From: an uncultured Bacteroidales bacterium | Lineage (GTDB): Bacteria; Bacteroidota; Bacteroidia; Bacteroidales; UBA932 | Assembly (NCBI GenBank): GCA_945982095.1 | Contig: CAMFRR010000048.1 | Coordinates: 1 to 6,804, forward strand | Length of the DNA stretch: 6,804 nt | Reading direction: 5' to 3' | Shown here: positions 1-4,838 of the stretch, in pieces | How the letters are laid out: every line of letters starts with the position of its first letter | Numbering within the stretch: the stretch's first letter is position 1 | Notes under the pieces: model-generated | Seen by the model: the letters and a program-made list of their open reading frames with translations, nothing else | Databases searched by the model: none | What the model was told of the DNA's origin: nothing | Program-made: the position numbers and the translations under genes

Positions 1-22
1 GCATAACACTGTCCCCACAGAT

Positions 23-331
23 TCAGTCCTCATCCAGGCCGAGTTCCACCAAAGCCTCTTCGCTCATTCGGCTCTTGTCCCACACCGGCTCCCACACAAG
101 CTTTATGTCTGAACTTACCACTCCCGGCACATCATCCACAGCCTCTTTCACCATCTGTACCACATAATCTGCCATAGGACAGTTCGGAGCAGTGAGTGTC
201 ATGGTAATATCCACATGATGATCTTCATCAACCTTCAGTTCATATATCAAGCCCAGATCATATACATTGACCGAAATTTCAGGATCATAAACCTGACGTA
301 GGGCCATAACTATTTTCCTTTCAAGTTCCAT
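23..331 (-). CDS. SufT-like MIP18/DUF59-family Fe-S cluster assembly protein
   Basis: A 102-residue protein of the MIP18 (DUF59) family, whose members help mature or deliver Fe-S clusters in the cytosol. Seen in the sequence: the family block DPEISVNVYDLGLIY at residues 16-30, and TAPNCPMAD with the conserved reactive cysteine at C51. A C-terminal block WEPVWDKSRMSEEALVELG resembles the SUF-associated subgroup, and the length is normal for a single-domain member. Start choice: the frame stays open upstream to a TTG at 349, but that stretch contains the probable -7 promoter box (338-345), so ATG at 331 (MELERKIV) is preferred. It keeps the first helix of the family. A second ATG at 307 has a better AAAGGAAA upstream and cannot be excluded. 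sufS-sufE lie nearby on the same strand, separated by a lipoprotein gene, which supports a role in the same pathway. The specific target protein is unknown. Confidence 0.9.
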   Translation of the reverse strand: MELERKIVMALRQVYDPEISVNVYDLGLIYELKVDEDHHVDITMTLTAPNCPMADYVVQMVKEAVDDVPGVVSSDIKLVWEPVWDKSRMSEEALVELGLDED

Positions 332-337
332 AATCTG

Positions 338-345
338 CAAAGATA
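338..345 (-). promoter_or_regulatory. Bacteroidota-type -7 box (TATCTTTG) for the SufT-like gene
   Basis: The minus strand reads TATCTTTG, an exact TAnnTTTG match, ending only 6 nt before ATG 331. Transcription would begin at or next to that ATG, giving a leaderless or near-leaderless mRNA. Alternatively the gene uses ATG 307 with a leader of about 25 nt. No clear TTTG -33 box is seen. Confidence 0.6.
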
Positions 346-367
346 GCAATTTTTGATTTTTTATGAG

Positions 368-375
368 TATCTTTG
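368..375 (+). promoter_or_regulatory. Bacteroidota-type -7 box (TATCTTTG) for the lipoprotein gene
   Basis: TATCTTTG lies 28 nt upstream of ATG 404 and matches TAnnTTTG. The expected -33 position (about 343-348) falls on the opposing promoter's -7 box and has no clear TTTG. The two divergent promoters therefore overlap. Confidence 0.6.
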
Positions 376-403
376 CACACTATAATCAAAGTAAATTATT
401 AAG

Positions 404-1510
404 ATGAAATTCAAACTACCCATTGTACTGGCTTGTGCCCTATGTCTGCTGTCATCATGCGATAAAATCAATCAGAAGACTGTTCTCAAGATAGAGTATT
501 ATCTTGCAGGAAATGAATATGTAGGAGAGTCCACAGTTCCTGTATTGTACAGAGACGGAGCTGAGAGCATAAGATTAAAAACAGATGATTTCGTAAAATC
601 TGCAAGTATGGGAAAAGACTGTGTATACAGCTGCGGCTACCATGCAGAGGGAGACATCAAGAAGCCTATGGTCTGGAAAGACAATTTGAGCTATGAATTG
701 AAAGAGAAGGACTCAAAAGGCAATCTGACTGCACTGGATTGCGAGTATGGCTGGTTCAATCAAGCTTTGTATACCTCTATAGGTTGTCTGAGTGTGGGAG
801 TTATTGATGACTGTGGAGTTTTGTACAATAATTCTGATGAGATGTTCAGAATAGAGAACAAAGACTCAAGAATCGAATTCACCCACATTATGCTTCTGGG
901 CAACAATTATGTTCTTTTGGGAGGTTATAATGACGACAGCATCATGCTATGGAATCTGCATTACAACAGCGAGAAAAAGGAATTCTCACTCAATGCCAGC
1001 TCGGCTCCTAATCCTCAGCTTATGGAGTATGAAAAATACTCATACGAATTGAGCAGCATATGCAATGCGACATCAGGAACAGTAATGGCATTCACCAGGA
1101 CTGACAAGGTTTCAGGAGAGACCATTGCATGTTATTATGCAAATGAGCATCTCAGCATTGTGGAAAAGGCCCAAAACGGCAGCGTATGCCTCACTTCAAT
1201 GTTTGACGGCTTCAATCTGATTTTTGGAGGATATGCCCTCTATGAAGAAGACAGATACGAGAAGGCATGCTGCTGGTCACAAGGTCGGGCTCAGGATTTC
1301 AGCACTGACTACGAGCATCAGCACAGCAAAGTGTTCCAATTGAATATGGATTATTATGGCAATACCTATGTTGCAACTGACGGAAGGGAGAAGACCATAA
1401 TATATCTGTATTCACAATTTGGTTCAGGTACAATAGAGAACAAACACTCGGCTTCATTCAAGGCTTCTTCCATAAGCTACAAGATTTCAACCGAGGTTGT
1501 GAAGGAATAA
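404..1510 (+). CDS. Hypothetical lipoprotein with divergent beta-propeller-like repeats
   Basis: A 368-residue protein I do not recognise as a named family. It has a lipoprotein signal peptide: basic start MKFK, a hydrophobic core, and lipobox LSSC with the lipidated cysteine at C19. It should therefore be exported and anchored in the envelope. The mature part repeats a loose module in which an aromatic or aliphatic strand ends in (C/G)GY and is followed 8-16 residues later by a tryptophan: GY 78-80 with W91, GGY 173-175 with W183, GGY 275-277 with W291. The stretch at 318-337 may be a degenerate fourth copy. Such strands, spaced about 100 residues apart, suggest a beta-propeller-like fold, as in other Bacteroidales lipoproteins with GY...W repeats; this is inference. 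No catalytic motif is seen. The gene is monocistronic, with its own -7 box and a strong terminator. It lies among Fe-S genes, but no functional link is visible. Confidence 0.85.
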   Translation: MKFKLPIVLACALCLLSSCDKINQKTVLKIEYYLAGNEYVGESTVPVLYRDGAESIRLKTDDFVKSASMGKDCVYSCGYHAEGDIKKPMVWKDNLSYELKEKDSKGNLTALDCEYGWFNQALYTSIGCLSVGVIDDCGVLYNNSDEMFRIENKDSRIEFTHIMLLGNNYVLLGGYNDDSIMLWNLHYNSEKKEFSLNASSAPNPQLMEYEKYSYELSSICNATSGTVMAFTRTDKVSGETIACYYANEHLSIVEKAQNGSVCLTSMFDGFNLIFGGYALYEEDRYEKACCWSQGRAQDFSTDYEHQHSKVFQLNMDYYGNTYVATDGREKTIIYLYSQFGSGTIENKHSASFKASSISYKISTEVVKE

Positions 1511-1538
1511 AGAAGCAATCTCAACTTGAGTTATTGAT

Positions 1539-1574
1539 AATGGCTGCCTCTAAACATTGAGGGCAGCCATTTTT
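1539..1574 (+). terminator. Rho-independent terminator of the lipoprotein gene
   Basis: A perfect 10-bp stem, AATGGCTGCC (1539-1548) with GGCAGCCATT (1562-1571), has a 13-nt loop and runs into TTTTT (1570-1574) on the plus strand. It begins 28 nt after the lipoprotein stop codon. It also covers the stop and last codons of sufE on the other strand. In the minus direction no U-tract follows, so it looks one-directional. Confidence 0.85.
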
Positions 1575-1960
1575 CTTATTGTTTCAATCATAGAAACAAG
1601 ACCATTCGCACGTGTAGGAGAAAGATTATCTTTGAGTCCTATTTCTTGTACAACCGAGAAATCAGAAGCAAGGATGTCGGCAGCGCTCTGTCCACTGTAT
1701 ATGCTGATAAGAAGTGAAATGATTCCCTTCGTAATAATGGCATCACTGTCTGCTGTGAAATAAAGCTTACCGTCCTTGACTTCAGTGTTCAACCATACGC
1801 GGCTTTGACATCCCTTTATCAGATGTTCATCAGTTTTCATTTCTTCAGGATAAGAGTCCAGGGACTTTCCAAGTTCAATGATGTATTCATACTTGTCCAA
1901 CCACTCGTCATAGATGGAGAAATCCTCTATTACCTGCTGTTCTTTTTCTTTAATAGTCAT
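1550..1960 (-). CDS. sufE: SufE, cysteine desulfuration protein
   Basis: A 136-residue SufE-family protein. It accepts persulfide sulfur from the SufS active-site cysteine, stimulates the desulfurase and passes sulfur to the SufBCD scaffold in the cytosol. Seen in the sequence: the signature LIKGCQSRVWL with catalytic cysteine C51, the hydrophobic helix ITKGIISLLISIYSGQ (76-91), and the C-terminal signature LSPTRANGL (113-121). The length is typical of SufE (about 140 residues). It starts 18 nt after the sufS stop codon on the same strand, so the two are almost certainly co-transcribed and made in matched amounts. The last six codons and the stop lie inside the hairpin that terminates the opposing lipoprotein gene. 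No separate minus-strand terminator is visible beyond the stop. Confidence 0.95.
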   Translation of the reverse strand: MTIKEKEQQVIEDFSIYDEWLDKYEYIIELGKSLDSYPEEMKTDEHLIKGCQSRVWLNTEVKDGKLYFTADSDAIITKGIISLLISIYSGQSAADILASDFSVVQEIGLKDNLSPTRANGLVSMIETIRKMAALNV

Positions 1961-1978
1961 ATCTTGTTTTTATAATAA

Positions 1979-3205
1979 TTATTTCAACATTTCGAGCGCC
2001 CTCTCCAGAGCAGAGAAGAAAATATCAGCCTCTTCCATGGTATTGTACTGCATAAGCGACGCCCTGAGCATGCCGCTCACCCCAAAATGATTCATAAGAG
2101 GTTCGGCACACATCTGACCGCTACGCACTGCCACTCCCATCTTATCCAACAAGATTGCCAAATCCTCATGATGAACCCCTTCAATTGTAAAAGAGTAAAT
2201 AGGGAGCTTTTTATCTGCTTGAGAAGTGTCTCCATAAAGGGTAATGCCGGGAACTTGTCTCAATTTTTCAAGGAAATAGGCCTTCAATTGCTCAAATTCA
2301 GTATCTAACTCCTTATCATTCAATATATTAGATAATAATTCCAATGCAGGAGAAATTGCAGCTGCATTCACAAAATTTTGTGTACCGGCCTCAAACTTCA
2401 TAGGTAAGGGGGCAAAAGTGGTTTTTTCGAGACTTACAGTGCCCACCATCTCTCCTCCGCAGAGGAATGGCGGCATCTGTTCCAACAATTCTGTTTTGCC
2501 ATACAGTACTCCCACTCCAGTTGGGCCGAAAAGCTTGTGGGCAGAGAAGGCGTAAAAGTCACAGTCCAAATCCTGAACATCCACTTTGCAATGAACGGCT
2601 CCCTGCGCACCGTCCACAAGTACAGGTACTCCTGCCTGATGGCAAATCTGGATGATTTCCTTCACGGGATTCAAAAGACCCAGAACATTGGAAGCATGAT
2701 TAACACATACCAATTTGGTTTTAGGTCCAAGGAGGCTTCTCAGACTGTCAAGGCTGTAATAGCCCTTATCATCAATCCTCAGGTACTTTATATTGGCTCC
2801 TGTCCTCAAGGCAAGCTGCTGCCAAGGTACAAAATTGGAATGATGCTCTGCCTCGCCAACAATAATCTCAGAATCCTTGTCCACGAAGGCGGATCCGAAA
2901 GAATAGGCCACAAGGTTTATTGCAGCAGTAGTACCGCTTGTAAATATAATCTGTCGTCGGTCTTCAGCATTCAGAAACAGTCTTGCAGCATCTCTGGCAT
3001 TTTCATATGCATCTGTTGCATCGGCAGAAAGTTTATGAACTGCACGATGTATATTGGCGTTATGATGTAAGTTCAAATCATACATCATGTCCACAACAGA
3101 CAGTGGCCTCTGGGAGGTGGCGGCATTGTCGAAATACACCAATTTTCTGCCATACACCTTAGAGTCCAGTATTGGAAATATTTTTCTTAATTCTTGTGTG
3201 TTCAT
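1979..3205 (-). CDS. sufS: SufS, group II cysteine desulfurase
   Basis: A 408-residue PLP-dependent cysteine desulfurase. It converts cysteine to alanine and holds the sulfur as a persulfide for Fe-S cluster assembly with SufE. Seen in the sequence: FDNAATSQRP (25-34), FTSGTTAAINLVA (88-100), the PLP-stacking EAEHHSNFVPWQ (118-129), DGAQ with D198, the Schiff-base lysine in SAHKLFGPTG (K224), FEAGTQNF (271-278), and the active-site cysteine loop VRSGQMCAEPLM (C366). The length matches SufS/CsdA enzymes. The cysteine loop reads RSGQMC where E. coli SufS has RTGHHC. ATG 3205 is chosen because it starts at the usual N-terminal helix and follows a -7 box (3223-3230) by 17 nt. sufE follows after 18 nt. 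sufBCD are not in the window. The IS110 element sits just upstream of the promoter. Confidence 0.96.
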   Translation of the reverse strand: MNTQELRKIFPILDSKVYGRKLVYFDNAATSQRPLSVVDMMYDLNLHHNANIHRAVHKLSADATDAYENARDAARLFLNAEDRRQIIFTSGTTAAINLVAYSFGSAFVDKDSEIIVGEAEHHSNFVPWQQLALRTGANIKYLRIDDKGYYSLDSLRSLLGPKTKLVCVNHASNVLGLLNPVKEIIQICHQAGVPVLVDGAQGAVHCKVDVQDLDCDFYAFSAHKLFGPTGVGVLYGKTELLEQMPPFLCGGEMVGTVSLEKTTFAPLPMKFEAGTQNFVNAAAISPALELLSNILNDKELDTEFEQLKAYFLEKLRQVPGITLYGDTSQADKKLPIYSFTIEGVHHEDLAILLDKMGVAVRSGQMCAEPLMNHFGVSGMLRASLMQYNTMEEADIFFSALERALEMLK

Positions 3206-3222
3206 ATAAAAAACTAATCTTG

Positions 3223-3230
3223 CAAACTTA
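3223..3230 (-). promoter_or_regulatory. sufS: -7 box (TAAGTTTG) of the sufS-sufE operon
   Basis: The minus strand reads TAAGTTTG, a TAnnTTTG match 17 nt upstream of the sufS ATG. The expected -33 position is near 3251-3254, at the outer edge of a palindrome and only a few bases from the proposed left end of the IS110 element. No canonical TTTG is present there. Confidence 0.55.
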
Positions 3231-3232
3231 CA

Positions 3233-3250
3233 TAAAATCTTTCGATTTTA
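3233..3250. repeat. 7-bp palindrome in the spacer of the sufS promoter
   Basis: TAAAATC (3233-3239) and GATTTTA (3244-3250) are perfect inverted repeats around TTTC. The palindrome fills nearly the whole interval between the sufS -7 box and its expected -33 position. It could be an operator, a hairpin the IS110 element recognised when inserting next to it, or an AT-rich coincidence. Confidence 0.45.
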
Positions 3251-3282
3251 CGCCAGTTGTATAAAAATCAAGACCGCCGTAC

Positions 3283-3290
3283 TATCTTTG
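3283..3290 (+). promoter_or_regulatory. -7 box (TATCTTTG) for the transposase gene
   Basis: TATCTTTG is an exact TAnnTTTG match, 86 nt upstream of the transposase ATG, with TTG at 3257-3259 as a poorly spaced -33 candidate. The nine bases CTATCTTTG recur upstream of ruvA (4810-4818), preceded in both places by ATCA(A/G)-type sequence. If the left boundary is right, this promoter belongs to the element. If not, it is chromosomal flank. Confidence 0.5.
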
Positions 3291-3300
3291 AAGGCAAAAA

Positions 3301-3326
3301 GCGGATGTGGCATCACTGCCCACCGC
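3301..3326 (+). promoter_or_regulatory. Stem-loop in the transposase mRNA leader
   Basis: GCG (3301-3303) pairs with CGC (3324-3326) and GTGG (3307-3310) with CCAC (3320-3323). There is a 3-nt bulge and a 9-nt loop. It would start about 10 nt downstream of the -7 box, near the 5' end of the transcript. Its function is unknown; it may stabilise the mRNA or block read-through from outside. Confidence 0.35.
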
Positions 3327-3349
3327 ACAAGTAATTAAAGTTTAACGGG

Positions 3350-3363
3350 CTTGGTGTCCCAAG
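3350..3363 (+). promoter_or_regulatory. Hairpin just upstream of the transposase start
   Basis: CTTGG (3350-3354) and CCAAG (3359-3363) form a perfect 5-bp stem with loop TGTC. It ends 13 nt before ATG 3377 and abuts the A/G-rich ribosome-binding stretch (AAGAAAAAGAAAG). A hairpin here could lower transposase translation, a common theme in insertion sequences. This is inference from position only. Confidence 0.4.
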
Positions 3364-3376
3364 AAAAAGAAAGCCT

Positions 3377-4534
3377 ATGCGACAAGTATGCGGTCTTGAC
3401 GTTCACAAAGATAGTGTCTTTGCTTGTATTCTCAATGAGAATGGCGTCATTTTTCAAGAAAAGTTCGGTGTCCTGACTACTGAACTGGAAATGCTGGCTT
3501 CCAAACTACAGGAGTATGATGTCGGTGAGGTGTGTATGGAGAGCACGAGCATCTACTGGATGCCTGTGTGGCGTGTTCTGGAGCCGTATGTTTCCGAGCT
3601 GAAGCTCGTCAACCCATATTTCATCAAGCAGTTGCCCGGGAAGAAGAGCGATGTGAAGGATGCGGAGTGGATAGCCACCTGCCTGCTCAAGGATTTGATC
3701 AAGGGGAGCTATGTCCCCGGTGACATCATTCAGCGTCTCAGACAATACGACAGGCGCATATCCGACCTTAACGCGGAATGTGTCCGCAAGCTCGGCAAGC
3801 TGGACGCAGCCCTTCAGCGTTGTAACATCCGTATAAGCAACTATTTGTCCACAACCGACAGTAAAAGTTACAAGGAGGTGGTTAAACGCATCTCGAAGGG
3901 AGTACGGGACCCAGCTGAGCTGGCGAAGGCAATACACAAACGGACTGTCAACCGCTGCGGGAATGATGTCATCCTCGCTTCACTGACTGGTGTGATTTCC
4001 GAAACGGACATTGATGTCATACGACAATTGAGCGAAGAGGTAGAACTCGCACAGCGCCATAAGGATGAGTGCCAGTCGAAGATGGATGCGATATGCCAGC
4101 AGTACTTTCCGGACCAGTTGCAGAACCTTCAGACCATACCGGGCATCAAGGGCCGTTCGGCCACTGCCATCATTGCCGAAGTGGGCTCAGAAGTATCGTC
4201 GTTTGAAGACGCCGCCCACCTTGTGTCCTGGGCTGGACTGAAACCACGCAACGAGGAAAGCGCAGGAAAGATCAAGGCCCGGAGCATCACGCACGGAAAC
4301 AAGTACTTGAGGAAAACTCTTATCGAATGCTCGTGGGCTGCTTCCAAAACGCAAGGATGCTTCTTCAGCAAGTTCAGTTACACCCAAACCGTTGTTCGGC
4401 GAAAGAACAAAATGAAAGTACAGGTCGCCATTGCCAGAAAGATTCTCACCGCCATCTGGTTTGTTCTGCACGACAATGCTGAATACCGCGACTACAAGCC
4501 GTCCAGTTCCGATATTGAAACGGCTGACGAATAG
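3377..4534 (+). CDS. IS110-family DEDD transposase/recombinase
   Basis: A 385-residue IS110-family recombinase, which moves the element through a circular intermediate using a RuvC-like DEDD domain and a C-terminal serine domain, guided by an element-encoded RNA. Seen in the sequence: the RuvC-like half with D8 (GLDVHK), E55 (CMEST), and D92 and D95 (KKSDVKDAEWIA), with the three-residue spacing of the last two acids as in IS621. A central region (about 120-245) is probably coiled. The C-terminal Transposase_20 domain begins at IPGIKGRSATAIIAEVG (254-270), a helix-hairpin-helix-like motif. It continues with SWAGLKPRNEESAGK, where S295 is the likely catalytic serine, and HGNKYLRKTLIECSWAA. All expected catalytic residues are present and the frame is intact, so it is probably active. 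ATG 3377 is the first suitable start after an A/G-rich stretch. The gene is visibly more GC-rich than its neighbours, in line with transfer. Confidence 0.95.
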   Translation: MRQVCGLDVHKDSVFACILNENGVIFQEKFGVLTTELEMLASKLQEYDVGEVCMESTSIYWMPVWRVLEPYVSELKLVNPYFIKQLPGKKSDVKDAEWIATCLLKDLIKGSYVPGDIIQRLRQYDRRISDLNAECVRKLGKLDAALQRCNIRISNYLSTTDSKSYKEVVKRISKGVRDPAELAKAIHKRTVNRCGNDVILASLTGVISETDIDVIRQLSEEVELAQRHKDECQSKMDAICQQYFPDQLQNLQTIPGIKGRSATAIIAEVGSEVSSFEDAAHLVSWAGLKPRNEESAGKIKARSITHGNKYLRKTLIECSWAASKTQGCFFSKFSYTQTVVRRKNKMKVQVAIARKILTAIWFVLHDNAEYRDYKPSSSDIETADE

Positions 4535-4544
4535 TCGGTCGTCT

Positions 4545-4563
4545 CAATATATACCGCATATTG
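4545..4563 (+). repeat. Inverted repeat just after the transposase stop
   Basis: CAATAT (4545-4550) and ATATTG (4558-4563) are perfect inverted repeats with a 7-nt loop, 10 nt after the transposase stop. No T-run follows, so it is unlikely to be a strong terminator. It could cap the transposase mRNA or be the first stem of a longer right-end RNA. Confidence 0.45.
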
Positions 4564-4572
4564 TAAGGTCAC

Positions 4573-4580
4573 TAAATTTG
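4573..4580 (+). promoter_or_regulatory. Possible -7 box (TAAATTTG) for the right-end RNA
   Basis: TAAATTTG matches TAnnTTTG and would start transcription near 4587, just before the structured right-end region. No convincing -33 TTTG is present 19-21 nt upstream, so the RNA could instead be processed from the transposase transcript. Confidence 0.4.
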
Positions 4581-4586
4581 TGGTGC

Positions 4587-4760
4587 TAACTACCCGTTTG
4601 ACAAACTGACTAACGCTTTATGCGGCTTAGGACGCCTGTTTGAGCATTAGAGCTCGTAGAGGAAATTTATATTTTATTTACCACTGACGCACCAACGCCA
4701 GTGCGGTGCTTCACACTGTTTCTGATTTCCTCACGCACTCTGGCATATTTGTGACTATGG
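4587..4760 (+). ncRNA. Candidate IS110 guide (bridge/seek) RNA in the element's right end
   Basis: The only long non-coding part of the element is 4535-4788. Stems visible on the plus strand are: (a) GTTT/AAAC at 4596-4606. (b) An interrupted hairpin, CTAA 4610-4613 with TTAG 4647-4650, GCT 4615-4617 with AGC 4643-4645, and GCG 4622-4624 with CGC 4633-4635, leaving an internal loop. (c) GAGGAAAT 4659-4666 with ATTTCCTC 4725-4732, enclosing CGCAC 4688-4692 with GTGCG 4701-4705 and competing pairings CACTG/CAGTG and GCACC/GGTGC. Stems with internal loops over about 170 nt resemble known IS110 bridge RNAs. Sequences in (c) recur at both element boundaries, as guides should. Placement downstream of the transposase fits the IS1111 group, and the upstream side is too short. 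The 5' and 3' ends are guesses, and the region has no sizeable open reading frame. Confidence 0.5.
4657..4669 (+). repeat. 13-bp direct repeat, RNA-internal copy
   Basis: TAGAGGAAATTTA occurs here, in the structured right-end region, and again exactly at 4776-4788. Bases 4659-4666 can also pair with ATTTCCTC at 4725-4732. Proposed to be the left donor guide of the RNA. Confidence 0.6.
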
Positions 4761-4775
4761 GGGATTGGAGATTTA

Positions 4776-4788
4776 TAGAGGAAATTTA
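4776..4788 (+). repeat. 13-bp direct repeat, copy at the right end of the element
   Basis: This is an exact second copy of TAGAGGAAATTTA, 119 bp downstream of the first. It marks the probable right boundary of the element and lies 22 bp before the ruvA -7 box. It would be the left half of the donor site in the circular form of the element. Confidence 0.6.
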
Positions 4789-4810
4789 ATGAAAAGATAA
4801 TCAAAACTGC

Positions 4811-4818
4811 TATCTTTG
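4811..4818 (+). promoter_or_regulatory. ruvA: -7 box (TATCTTTG) of ruvA
   Basis: TATCTTTG lies 20 nt upstream of the ruvA ATG and is an exact TAnnTTTG match. The -33 position falls at about 4786-4791, on the right edge of the IS110 element, where TTTA at 4785-4788 is the nearest candidate at a slightly long 22-bp spacing. The insertion has probably rebuilt this part of the promoter. Confidence 0.6.
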
Positions 4819-4838
4819 TACAGAAATAACTAAAGCAC

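Larger units (their letters stand above)
3258..4788 (+). mobile_element. IS110-family insertion sequence (IS1111-like layout), boundaries approximate
   Basis: A complete IS110-family element of about 1.5 kb carrying one DEDD transposase. It lies in the intergenic region between divergent sufS and ruvA. There are no clear terminal inverted repeats or target duplication, as expected for this family. The boundaries are inferred. On the left, the sufS promoter must be spared, and an 8-mer shared with the right-end RNA region ends at 3257. On the right, the second copy of a 13-bp repeat ends at 4788. Weak subterminal inverted repeats support this: TATAAA at 3260-3265 against TTTATA at 4772-4777, extending to 11 matches in 16 positions. 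Removing the element would leave a sufS-ruvA spacer of about 100 bp with back-to-back promoters. The upstream non-coding part is short and the downstream part long, as in the IS1111 group. Ends may be off by about 10 bp. Confidence 0.7.

Noticed and set aside
9..20. CTGT-CCCC-ACAG hairpin after the SufT-like gene as a terminator
   Set aside because: A 4-bp stem at the window edge with no visible T-run is too weak to support.
332..349. N-terminal extension of the SufT-like protein to a TTG start at 349
   Set aside because: The extension contains the exact TATCTTTG promoter box and adds residues not expected for the family; ATG 331 is more likely.
1604..1619. Third parS-like site around CACGTG at 1609-1614
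   Set aside because: Only the CACGTG core matches; the arms do not fit GTTCC/GGAAC, and the bases are explained by the conserved SufE motif LSPTRANGL.
2537..3070. 177-codon plus-strand open frame opposite sufS
   Set aside because: It lies wholly antisense to a well-conserved sufS and has no recognisable domain; it is a shadow frame.
3206..3376. Guide RNA encoded upstream of the transposase, as in IS110/IS621
   Set aside because: After setting aside the sufS promoter only about 115-120 bp remain, too short for a roughly 170-nt RNA plus end sequences.
3506..3937. 143-codon minus-strand open frame opposite the transposase
   Set aside because: It is antisense to an intact conserved transposase and has no domain or promoter of its own.
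3321..4708. Inverted octamer CACCGCAC (3321-3328) and GTGCGGTG (4701-4708) as element inverted repeats
   Set aside because: It lies too far inside both ends, and each half is already used in a local hairpin; probably chance.
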